Shown here: in pieces, positions 8,661 to 16,604 of the stretch
How positions within the stretch are numbered: position 1 is the stretch's first letter
How the letters are laid out: each line of letters begins with the position of its first letter
Source: a virus
Length of the DNA stretch: 36,806 bases
Virus record (IMG/VR): IMGVR_UViG_3300008266_000822
Coordinates: 1-36,806 of that record
Reading direction: 5' to 3' (one strand)
Made by a program: the position numbers and the translations under genes
The notes under the pieces: model-generated
Told to the model about the DNA's origin: nothing
The model's input: the letters and a program-made list of their open reading frames with translations, nothing else
The model's database searches: none

Positions 8661-10376
8661 ATGCCAATATTTTATACAGATTCGGGTAGTTTTAACGATT
8701 TAAGTGTTACAGGTAGTGTAGTTGTAACTAATACAATTACTGCTCAAACACTTAATGTACAAACAATAACTTCATCTATTGATTTTGTAACAGGATCTAC
8801 TCGCTTTGGTAGCCTATCAAGTAACACACATCAATTTACGGGCTCAGTAAACATAACTGGTTCTCTCAATATAAACGGAACTTCATATACAGCTGCTACT
8901 AGTGGAACTAGTGGTACTGCAGGCTCTTCTGGCACATCAGGCCAAAATGGTTCAAGTGGTACTAGCGGTTCAAGCGGCACTAGTGGCACACGGGGGTCAA
9001 GCGGCACCTCAGGTCAAACAGGCTCAAGTGGCACAAGCGGCCAAACAGGTTCAAGCGGCACTAGCGGCCAAAACGGTTCAAGTGGCACCTCCGGCCAAAC
9101 AGGCTCAAGTGGCACCTCAGGCCAGAATGGTTCAAGCGGCACAAGCGGCCAAACAGGCTCTAGCGGTACCTCAGGCCAAAACGGTTCAAGCGGCACTAGC
9201 GGCCAAAACGGTTCAAGTGGCACCTCCGGCCAAACAGGCTCAAGTGGCACCTCCGGCCAAACAGGCTCAAGTGGCACCTCCGGCCAAACAGGCTCAAGTG
9301 GCACCTCAGGTCAGAATGGCTCTAGTGGTACTAGTGGTCAAACAGGCTCAAGTGGCACTTCTGGTCAAAATGGTTCAAGCGGCACCTCAGGCCAAAATGG
9401 CTCAAGCGGCACAAGCGGTCAAACAGGTTCTAGCGGTACTAGCGGCCAAAACGGTTCAAGTGGCACTTCTGGTCAAACAGGCTCAAGTGGTACTAGTGGC
9501 CAAAACGGCTCAAGCGGTACTTCAGGCCAAAATGGCTCAAGCGGCACCTCAGGTCAAACAGGTTCAAGCGGTACCTCCGGTCAAACAGGTTCAAGCGGTA
9601 CCTCCGGTCAAACTGGCTCGAGTGGCACAAGTGGTCAAACAGGCAGTAGTGGTACTAGCGGTCAAACTGGCTCAAGCGGCACTTCAGGCCAAACAGGCTC
9701 AAGCGGCACAAGTGGTCAAACAGGTTCAAGCGGTACTTCAGGTCAAACCGGTTCAAGTGGTACAAGCGGTCAAACAGGTTCAAGCGGTACTTCTGGTCAA
9801 ACTGGCTCAAGTGGTACTTCTGGTCAAAATGGTTCAAGCGGAACAAGCGGATCAAGCGGCACTAGTGGCACACGAGGGTCAAGCGGCACCTCAGGTCAAA
9901 CAGGCTCAAGCGGTACAAGCGGTCAAACAGGCTCAAGTGGCACCTCAGGCACATCCGCTCCTGGTATTACATCAGGCTCAAGCGGCACTAGTGGTCAAAC
10001 AGGAAGTAGTGGTACCAGTGGTATAAGTGCTGGTTTTACTAGCTTCTCTAAATCAATTGTCATAATTAATAATAGCCTTGTTGCTCAATCCGATACAGGC
10101 TCATTTGTAGGATGGAGAGCTCCATTTACCTGCACAGCTAGTTTAGTAGCAGGATTTAGAGATAGTGGATCTGGTTTAGTAGTAAATGCATTTAAAAATA
10201 CTGCTGCAACTACTTTGTTAGCTTCAAACCTTTCCGTTAACATAACTGGATCTTGGGTATCAAGCTCAACATTACAAAATACAAATTTTAATATAGGAGA
10301 TACATTATATTTTAATATAGTAAACTTTACTGGTTCTCTAACAGAAATAGGTGTGCAAGTTGATTTTATAAAATAA
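8661..10376 (+). CDS. Second collagen-like tail fibre
   Basis: This 571-residue fibre has three parts. Residues 1-80 (VVTNTITAQTLNVQ, HQFTGSVNITGSL, NGTSYTAATSGTSG) are a close copy of the modules before blocks A and B of the upstream fibre. Residues about 82-453 are Gly-X-Y repeats, largely a nine-residue unit GSSGTSGQTG or GSSGTSGQNG repeated more than thirty times, interrupted once by a short APGITSG sequence. Residues about 455-571 form a beta-rich C-terminal domain with VNAFKN and LYFNIVNFTGSL, resembling jelly-roll tips of phage fibres. No proline is present in the repeat apart from that interruption. It probably trimerises as a fibre shaft with a distal head; the head's ligand is unknown. 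Confidence 0.85.
   Translation: MPIFYTDSGSFNDLSVTGSVVVTNTITAQTLNVQTITSSIDFVTGSTRFGSLSSNTHQFTGSVNITGSLNINGTSYTAATSGTSGTAGSSGTSGQNGSSGTSGSSGTSGTRGSSGTSGQTGSSGTSGQTGSSGTSGQNGSSGTSGQTGSSGTSGQNGSSGTSGQTGSSGTSGQNGSSGTSGQNGSSGTSGQTGSSGTSGQTGSSGTSGQTGSSGTSGQNGSSGTSGQTGSSGTSGQNGSSGTSGQNGSSGTSGQTGSSGTSGQNGSSGTSGQTGSSGTSGQNGSSGTSGQNGSSGTSGQTGSSGTSGQTGSSGTSGQTGSSGTSGQTGSSGTSGQTGSSGTSGQTGSSGTSGQTGSSGTSGQTGSSGTSGQTGSSGTSGQTGSSGTSGQNGSSGTSGSSGTSGTRGSSGTSGQTGSSGTSGQTGSSGTSGTSAPGITSGSSGTSGQTGSSGTSGISAGFTSFSKSIVIINNSLVAQSDTGSFVGWRAPFTCTASLVAGFRDSGSGLVVNAFKNTAATTLLASNLSVNITGSWVSSSTLQNTNFNIGDTLYFNIVNFTGSLTEIGVQVDFIK
8904..10020 (+). repeat. 27-nt / 9-residue Gly-X-Y tandem array
   Basis: The DNA unit is 27 nt encoding GSS-GTS-GQT or GQN. 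Some neighbouring units are identical (around 9220-9310 and 9550-9610), indicating recent slippage or unequal exchange. A variant GTRG segment occurs near both ends (about 8981-9020 and 9859-9900) inside nearly identical flanking sequence, so a large internal segment may itself be duplicated. Confidence 0.9.
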
Positions 10377-10389
10377 TTATAAACAAGTT

Positions 10390-13300
10390 ATGGCAATAGT
10401 AAGTTCAGGATCCTTTGCAGCAACTAACAATAAAATTGCAGGTACAACGCTTGCATTTACTTCTTCACAAGCTATACGGTCTGGTGATTTGGCAGTATTG
10501 TTTATTGCAGCAGATAACTCAGCAGCAGGTACAGCAACAAACTTTGTTACTAGTGTAAGGGATAACGCTATTAACTATAACTTTCAGCAGGGTACAGGCT
10601 TTAATAATACAGCATATTCAATAGTATCACAATCAGATGGTAAAATATTGGTTGGTGGTGCTTTTACTACTTATAATGGACAAGATGCTCCTAATATTGT
10701 TCGTTTACATACAGATGGAACTTTAGATACTAGTTTTATTCCTAATTATAGATTAGTTGATGGCTCCGTTTTTAAATTAGCTATACAACCTAATGTAACT
10801 GGGTCTTATTATAGTGGAAGCGGAGTGTGGAGTGTAGGAGGAGCATTTATTAATGTTAGAGCAGATCTTACATCCGCTGGTACTCAAAATGCAGCTTTAA
10901 TTTTTGGAGGCGATCTCAGCTCGGTTGTTTGTAATCTAACTGAAGAATATAATGGATCTGCATGGTCTGCAGGAGGTAACTTAATTACTGCTAGATCATA
11001 TATAGGAGGAGCTGGCAGCCAAAATGCAGCCTTAGCTGCAGGAGGAACTACTACACTCCCAGCAGTTACACAACAAACTATTACGGAAGAATATAATGGA
11101 TCTACTTGGGCAGCTGGAGGAGCAATGACTATTGCTAAATATGATGCAGCAGGAACAGGCACCCAAAATGCTGGATTAAGTATTCTTGCTAGCTCACCAG
11201 GACTTTCAGAAGAATATAATGGTACTTCTTGGACTACTGGTGGTAGCATAATTAATTCATTTAGAAATTCTGCAACAGGTACAGGAACCCAAAATGCAGC
11301 CTTATCTATCGGTGGTGGAACACCAATCGCAAGAACATGTACAGAAGAATATAATGGTATTTCTTGGTCAACTGGTGGTGCTTTGAATACTGCTAGAATT
11401 GTAGCGGCAGCTGGTACTCAAAATGAAGCTTTAGCCTTTGGCGGCACAGCCCCTGCTACATGCACAGAAGAATATAATGGTACTACTTGGTCAACAATAA
11501 GTGTTACTTTTAACACTGCTAGATCTGCTAATATTGGAGCTGGTATTCAAAATGCAGCTTTAGCTATTGGTGGATTTGTATCTTCTACCAATACCGCATG
11601 CACAGAAGAATACACAGCCACAACAACATCCACTTGCATCTCAGACAAAATCATAGCAGTAGGCACTATACCTAATGGTGCTATTCGCCTTAACCCAGAC
11701 GGTACTGAAGATCCATCATTTAATGTAGGTACTGGTTTTGATAATACTGTATGTACTATAATTGTACAAGATGTTGCTGGTGGATATGTTGGTGGTGCCA
11801 CTTGGGCAGCCGGAGGAACACTAATCGTTGCCAGAGCAGGCTTAGCAGGTGCTGGGACACAAAACGAAGCATTAGCTTTTGGAGGATCAAACCCAGCAGA
11901 TGTAACATGTACAGAAGAATATAATGGATCTACTTGGGCAGCCGAAGGAACACTAATCGTTGCCAGATCAAGCTTAGCAGGCACCGGTACTCAAAATGCA
12001 GGATTAGCATTTGGTGGAAATAATCCAACAAGTTTGTCCTGTACAGAAGAATATGATGGTACTTCATGGGCAACAGGTGGTACTTTAATTACTGCTAGAA
12101 ATGGTTTAGCAGGGGCAGGTACACAAAACGCCGCTTTAGCTATTGGTGGATTTGTATCTCCTACCAATACCGCATGCACAGAAGAATACAACGGTACTTC
12201 ATGGACAGTAGGAGGTACTTTAATTACTGCTAGATCTGGCCTAGTAGGTGCCGACACTCAAGATGCAGCTTTAGTCTTTGGAGGAATAGATACACTAGGA
12301 ATCCGAATAGGATGCACAGAAGAATATAACGGATCTACTTGGGCAGCCGGAGGAACACTAATCGTTGCCAGAGCAGGCTTAGCAGGTGCTGGGACACAAA
12401 ACGAAGCATTAGCTTTTGGTGGAAGTACTATAAGTTTAACATTCAGATGCACAGAAGAATACAACGGAACTTCATGGACAGCAAAAGGTACTTTAATTAC
12501 TGCTAGAAGTTCATTAGCAGGAGCCGGTACCCAAAATGCTGCTTTAGCTTTTGGTGGAGCAACACCAGTTCCCGTTACAGTAGCATGCACCGAAGAATAT
12601 ACTATTACTGGTACAACATACACAAACAAACTCATCTTCGGCGGCGCCTTCACCAGCTACAACGGTATTACCTACAGTGGTAGTGCTCGTATTGATGGAG
12701 GTGGAGCTATAGATACATCATTCAATATAGGCGATGGCTTTAGTCCGGTTGATGTAAGATGTTATCAATTTTATAATGGCGGTGCTTGGATAGCAGGAGG
12801 AGCTCTAATAACTGCTAGAGATAATCTAGCAGGCGCCGGCACTCAAAATGAAGCTTTAGCTTTTGGTGGAGATTGCACAGGTTTTCCCTCAGTAGCAGTA
12901 TCCTGCACTGAAGAATATAATGGTTCTATATGGACAGCAGGTGGTGCTTTAATTAATGCTAGAGATAATCTAGCAGGCGCCGGCACTCAAAATGCAGGCC
13001 TAGCCTTTGGAGGACAAACACCAACAACAGTATCATGCACAGAAGAATATGATGGTTCTACTTGGACAGCAGGCGGTAATTTAATTGTTTCTAGATTTGC
13101 TTCAGCAGGAGCAGGCACCCAAAATGCAGGATTAGCTATTGGTGGATTTACACCTGCTGGGTCTAGTGTAGAAGAATATAATGGGTCTATTTGGACAACA
13201 GGTGGTAATTTAATTACTGCTATGGGGTATTTAGGAGGTGTAGGTACTCAAAATGAAGCCTTAGCATTTGGAGGATTTTCACAGGTGGGTCCAACAATTC

Positions 13301-15588
13301 GTTTATCATGCACAGAAGAATATAATGGTACCTCTTGGATAGCCGGTGGTACTATGGCTTGTGCTAGAACTGATTTAGGAGGAGCAGGTACTCAAAATGC
13401 AGCTCTTGCATTTGGAGGATCATCTCAAACACCAATTACACAATTTTCTACAGAAAGATATGATGGTACTTCTTGGGTGAATGGTAATAATTTAATTACT
13501 TATAGATTTAGTCTAGCAGGTGTAGGCACTCAAAACACAGCATTAGCAGTTGGTGGGGGATTTTCTGGGGTTCTTACTTGTACTGAAGAATATAACAGCC
13601 CCTCCTTATTTGCAGTAGGCAATTTCACCTCAGTCTCAGGCTCAACACGTAACCGTATTGCTCTCCTCAATGCACTTACCGGTGACCTCATCTCAACATC
13701 ATCATTCAACATAGGTAGCGCAGGCTTCAACGCAGCCGCCAACAGCATCGCTGTTCTACCAGACAACAGCATCGTTGCTGTAGGAGCGTTTACAGCATAC
13801 TCCGGTTCAAATATAAACCGTATAGTAAAAATTAATACTGATGGAACATTAGATACTGCATTTTCTGCTTCTATTGGTGCTGGATTGAATAACACTGGGA
13901 GTGTTGTTGTGAATTATCCTTCTAGTGGTGTTGATGTTTGGACGGCAGGAGGCGCTTTAATTACTGCTAGAGAAGTTGCTGCCGGCACCGGAACCCAAGA
14001 TGCTGCTTTAACAGCTGGTGGAGGTCCAGGTGTTCCAGCTGGTAATCTTGCAGAAGAATATAATGGGTCTACCTGGTCTTCAGGAGGTAATTTAATTACC
14101 TCAAGATATTGGTTAGTAGGTATGGGTACTCAAAATGCTGCTCTAGTAGCTGGTGGACTTCTTGTTGGACCTAATACAGCTACAGGAATTAGTGAAGAAT
14201 ATAATGGATCTACTTGGGCCTCAGGTGGAACTATGGCTACTGCTAGAGCGCTTATGGGTCGTGCAGGAATCCAAAATGCTGCTTTAGTTATGGGTGGAGG
14301 TATTGGGGCACCGGCTCCTGCATGCATAAATAACACAGAAGAATATGATGGTTCTACCTGGACAGCCGGAGGGAACTTAATAGTTGCTAGACAATATTTA
14401 AATGGTGATGGCACCCAAAATGCTGCTGTTGCTTTTGGTGGATTTGTTTCAGTTGCAGTATCATGTACCGAAGAATATGATGGTACTTCATGGGCAACAG
14501 GTGGTACTTTAATTACTGCTAGAAATAGTTTAGCAGGGGCAGGTACACAAAACGCCGCTTTAGCTGTAGGAGGAGGAGATGCTATATCTCCTAGTCTAAG
14601 TTGTACAGAAGAATATGATGGGTCTACTTGGACAGCAGGTGGTGCTTTAATTACTGGTAGAATTCAATTAGCAGGAGCTGGCACTCAAGATGCAGGTTTA
14701 GCTTTTGGAGGAGGTACTCCAACCATTGTTTCTTGCACTGAAGAATATTTCTCATCTGAAGATACTCTTTTAATTGGAGGTACATTTACTCAATTCTCTG
14801 GTTCAACATTTAGTGGTTCTGTTCGTTTATCATTAAGTGGATCAAGAGACACTACATTCAACATAGGTTCTGGCTTCGGCGCAGCAGTAGACGTAGAAGA
14901 TTATTACATCCACTCCGATGATGATATCATAGCAGTAGGTGGTTTTACAACATACTCTGCTTCATTCTCCCCACAACCAAATCGTATCATCAAACTTAAT
15001 TCAAACGGTTCAGTTGATGCTGCAGGAATAGGAAATACATGGTCAAAAATATCAGAACGTTCATCAAACGATGCTGCAGGTGCAGGTTCAACATTAGCTT
15101 TATTTTATTTAACAGCTTCATACGATATACCTGCAGGCACAGCAATCACAGCTTCTTTTACAGCATCTATTACTGCCAAAGCAGCAACTGGATGGAGATT
15201 TGTTACAGATCAGCGGGCCATCGCTTATACAGGTTCTGTAACATCTTCTGCAGCTGGTGGTACTTCCCAACCTCTTCGTATAAACTTAGCCAACTTAACT
15301 AGTGGTAGTGGTAACTATTTATTTATAAGAGGGGTTGCATTTGAGAATACAAACACTACTACTTTTACACCAACAGCTAACTATACAACAATATCTGCTG
15401 ATGGTACTACGGGTGGCGCTGTAATTACTAACCAAAGTGTAAGAGGTGAATTTAGAATTTTAACTACTGCTTCATACTTTTCTAACCCAACATTGGGTGC
15501 TGCTTCTTCTCAAGCATCAATATTTTGGACATTCTATGAATCAGCAGCTGCTGCTAGAGGCAGAACATATTTTATTTTATTAGATTAA
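10390..15588 (+). CDS. Giant nested beta-propeller fibre/adhesin
   Basis: This 1732-residue protein starts with ATG at 10390 (context AAGTTATG). Residues 1-60 and about 1548-1732 look like two halves of one terminal domain (SGDLAVLFIAADNSA...VRDNA, then GNTWSKISERSS). Between them lie seven delta-60-type repeats (pattern DGKILVGGAFT, RL-DGTLDTSFN, GxGF). Four of these are each interrupted by about 800 nt coding six kelch-like repeats (W-AGG-LITAR, then GTQNAALAFGG, then CTEEYNGS). The GG, Y and W spacing fits kelch motifs. No signal peptide or enzyme motif is seen. Location after two fibre genes argues for a surface adhesin, with propeller faces as ligand-binding sites; this is inference. The repeat assignments are made by eye. 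Confidence 0.8.
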   Translation: MAIVSSGSFAATNNKIAGTTLAFTSSQAIRSGDLAVLFIAADNSAAGTATNFVTSVRDNAINYNFQQGTGFNNTAYSIVSQSDGKILVGGAFTTYNGQDAPNIVRLHTDGTLDTSFIPNYRLVDGSVFKLAIQPNVTGSYYSGSGVWSVGGAFINVRADLTSAGTQNAALIFGGDLSSVVCNLTEEYNGSAWSAGGNLITARSYIGGAGSQNAALAAGGTTTLPAVTQQTITEEYNGSTWAAGGAMTIAKYDAAGTGTQNAGLSILASSPGLSEEYNGTSWTTGGSIINSFRNSATGTGTQNAALSIGGGTPIARTCTEEYNGISWSTGGALNTARIVAAAGTQNEALAFGGTAPATCTEEYNGTTWSTISVTFNTARSANIGAGIQNAALAIGGFVSSTNTACTEEYTATTTSTCISDKIIAVGTIPNGAIRLNPDGTEDPSFNVGTGFDNTVCTIIVQDVAGGYVGGATWAAGGTLIVARAGLAGAGTQNEALAFGGSNPADVTCTEEYNGSTWAAEGTLIVARSSLAGTGTQNAGLAFGGNNPTSLSCTEEYDGTSWATGGTLITARNGLAGAGTQNAALAIGGFVSPTNTACTEEYNGTSWTVGGTLITARSGLVGADTQDAALVFGGIDTLGIRIGCTEEYNGSTWAAGGTLIVARAGLAGAGTQNEALAFGGSTISLTFRCTEEYNGTSWTAKGTLITARSSLAGAGTQNAALAFGGATPVPVTVACTEEYTITGTTYTNKLIFGGAFTSYNGITYSGSARIDGGGAIDTSFNIGDGFSPVDVRCYQFYNGGAWIAGGALITARDNLAGAGTQNEALAFGGDCTGFPSVAVSCTEEYNGSIWTAGGALINARDNLAGAGTQNAGLAFGGQTPTTVSCTEEYDGSTWTAGGNLIVSRFASAGAGTQNAGLAIGGFTPAGSSVEEYNGSIWTTGGNLITAMGYLGGVGTQNEALAFGGFSQVGPTIRLSCTEEYNGTSWIAGGTMACARTDLGGAGTQNAALAFGGSSQTPITQFSTERYDGTSWVNGNNLITYRFSLAGVGTQNTALAVGGGFSGVLTCTEEYNSPSLFAVGNFTSVSGSTRNRIALLNALTGDLISTSSFNIGSAGFNAAANSIAVLPDNSIVAVGAFTAYSGSNINRIVKINTDGTLDTAFSASIGAGLNNTGSVVVNYPSSGVDVWTAGGALITAREVAAGTGTQDAALTAGGGPGVPAGNLAEEYNGSTWSSGGNLITSRYWLVGMGTQNAALVAGGLLVGPNTATGISEEYNGSTWASGGTMATARALMGRAGIQNAALVMGGGIGAPAPACINNTEEYDGSTWTAGGNLIVARQYLNGDGTQNAAVAFGGFVSVAVSCTEEYDGTSWATGGTLITARNSLAGAGTQNAALAVGGGDAISPSLSCTEEYDGSTWTAGGALITGRIQLAGAGTQDAGLAFGGGTPTIVSCTEEYFSSEDTLLIGGTFTQFSGSTFSGSVRLSLSGSRDTTFNIGSGFGAAVDVEDYYIHSDDDIIAVGGFTTYSASFSPQPNRIIKLNSNGSVDAAGIGNTWSKISERSSNDAAGAGSTLALFYLTASYDIPAGTAITASFTASITAKAATGWRFVTDQRAIAYTGSVTSSAAGGTSQPLRINLANLTSGSGNYLFIRGVAFENTNTTTFTPTANYTTISADGTTGGAVITNQSVRGEFRILTTASYFSNPTLGAASSQASIFWTFYESAAAARGRTYFILLD
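10825..11613 (+). repeat. Kelch-like cassette K1 (six repeats)
   Basis: Six repeats, each running from W-GG through GTQNAAL-GG to EEY. The cassette is inserted in the second delta-60 repeat, between AIQPN and KIIAVG. The third and fifth repeats are shorter and the sixth lacks the first GG. Confidence 0.75.
11797..12600 (+). repeat. Kelch-like cassette K2 (six repeats)
   Basis: Six repeats inserted in the third delta-60 repeat, before NKLIFGGAFTSYNG. Repeats 1 and 5 share a stretch of more than 80 identical nucleotides (from about 11801 and 12341), indicating recent copying. Confidence 0.75.
12784..13593 (+). repeat. Kelch-like cassette K3 (six repeats)
   Basis: Six repeats inserted in the fourth delta-60 repeat, before FAVGNFTSVSG. 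Repeats 1 and 2 share RDNLAGAGTQN with near-identical DNA. The sixth has NGNN in place of the first GG. Confidence 0.75.
13933..14748 (+). repeat. Kelch-like cassette K4 (six repeats)
   Basis: Six repeats inserted in the sixth delta-60 repeat, before LLIGGTFTQFSG. Its fifth repeat is almost identical in DNA to the third repeat of K2 (about 14485-14570 against 12063-12150), showing exchange between cassettes. Confidence 0.75.
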
Positions 15589-15595
15589 TATTTAT
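15588..15595 (+). promoter_or_regulatory. ATATTTAT box
   Basis: Intergenic copy starting at the last base of the stop codon of the nested propeller gene, 15 nt before the next ATG (15611). Confidence 0.45.
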
Positions 15596-15610
15596 TGTAA
15601 ATAATACAAT

Positions 15611-15865
15611 ATGCCTTATTATTATCAAGCTACTAATTGGGGTAAAGGATTCATTACCCATGAAGATAACGAATTAGCTCACGTTGCGGGATATCCTGCC
15701 GATATTTGGGTAACTGAAAACACAACTTGGGCAACACGTGTTAGTGCTATTGAAAAAACACAAGCAGAAGCACAAGCTGCTGTTGATGCTGTTGTTGCAC
15801 AAGCACAAGCAGATTGGACTGCTGAATCTGGAATGCCTTATCCTCAACCAATTGTACTTCCTTAA
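15611..15865 (+). CDS. Small protein, unknown
   Basis: This 84-residue protein begins MPYYYQATNWGKG. It has an aromatic N-terminal half and a helical, Ala/Gln-rich segment (residues about 45-72, KTQAEAQAAVDAVVAQAQADW), and ends in Pro-rich PYPQPIVLP. It has no signal peptide. Its position directly after the adhesin genes suggests a fibre accessory or assembly role, but no family is recognised. Its stop codon lies in the loop of a strong hairpin. Confidence 0.55.
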   Translation: MPYYYQATNWGKGFITHEDNELAHVAGYPADIWVTENTTWATRVSAIEKTQAEAQAAVDAVVAQAQADWTAESGMPYPQPIVLP

Positions 15866-15878
15866 TTTGGAAGTACAA
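15852..15878 (+). terminator. Strong hairpin over the stop codon
   Basis: A perfect 10-bp stem, TTGTACTTCC (15852-15861) with GGAAGTACAA (15869-15878), has a 7-nt loop containing the TAA stop. There is no clean T-run after it (ATTTAGTTTCG), so termination is possible but RNA processing or 3' end protection is equally plausible. Confidence 0.5.
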
Positions 15879-15917
15879 ATTTAGTTTCGTATATTTAGTT
15901 ATAAAAATAAATCTGTT

Positions 15918-16604
15918 ATGTCTGAAAACACAGAAAACAACCAAATACAAGTTACAGAAGATTTAAAGAACATCCTTGCTATCCTTAAACCAAATGATGC
16001 ACAACAAATTCTTCAATTAAAAGAAGAATTAGCTGACAACTGGAATAAGAAACAAATCTTTAGAACAGAAACCGAAATGCGTGTTTCAGTTCTTAACGAT
16101 GGTAAATTTCCAACAGTAGCAGCTAAGTACTGGCAATCAGTTAGAGAAATGTCAGCTCACTTTGATGCATTAATGAATCTTTCATTTGATATGAGACGTT
16201 CAACTGTTGAACGCCTTAAATTAGAGAAAAAAATGAAAGAAGCTGAAGAAGCTGCTGATCAATTGGAGATTATGTCACTTCAAATTGATTTAGATCAAAA
16301 TCTATATAATAAAGCTTGTATGGAACAAGTAGCTCACGATCGTGTTCGTGAAATTCAAACTTGGTCTAAATTAAAAACAGAATTGGATGATGGGTCATTT
16401 GATACAAAAGAAGTAAATACACATCAAGCCGTTAGCTTACACCATAGATTAGCCTACAGAGCAAGCGCATTAAATGAACACTCAGACCCAACCGAAGTAG
16501 CAAATGTAATGGGACAGCTTCAAACAATGGAGCGTTTGAAACAACAAAATGCTTTAACTCACGAAGCAGTTATGGCACAAAAACAGTTACAAAATAAGCA
16601 GTAA
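15918..16604 (+). CDS. Helical protein of unknown function
   Basis: This 228-residue protein is highly charged, almost entirely helical in composition and has no membrane segment. A coiled-coil-prone region lies near residues 95-125 (RRSTVERLKLEKKMKEAEEA). The C-terminal 40 residues are Gln/Met/Leu-rich and may form another helix pair. It starts at ATG 15918 (context CTGTTATG) and its stop overlaps the next ATG as TAATG. It sits between the fibre genes and the oxygenase cluster. It could be a scaffolding or assembly factor, but no family is recognised. Confidence 0.6.
   Translation: MSENTENNQIQVTEDLKNILAILKPNDAQQILQLKEELADNWNKKQIFRTETEMRVSVLNDGKFPTVAAKYWQSVREMSAHFDALMNLSFDMRRSTVERLKLEKKMKEAEEAADQLEIMSLQIDLDQNLYNKACMEQVAHDRVREIQTWSKLKTELDDGSFDTKEVNTHQAVSLHHRLAYRASALNEHSDPTEVANVMGQLQTMERLKQQNALTHEAVMAQKQLQNKQ

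Noticed and set aside
8904-10020. CRISPR-like direct repeats
   Set aside because: The 27-nt units are contiguous, in frame and coding, with no spacers.
10884-14414. Series of antisense ORFs over the kelch-like repeats
   Set aside because: Their similarity to each other comes only from the repeat on the + strand. No antisense gene is needed.
15039-15302. 87-residue + strand ORF within the propeller gene
   Set aside because: Overlaps a better-supported frame; Cys/Arg/Ser-rich shadow translation.
1571-15588. Diversity-generating retroelement acting on the fibres
   Set aside because: No reverse transcriptase, template repeat or adenine-biased variable region was seen in the window.
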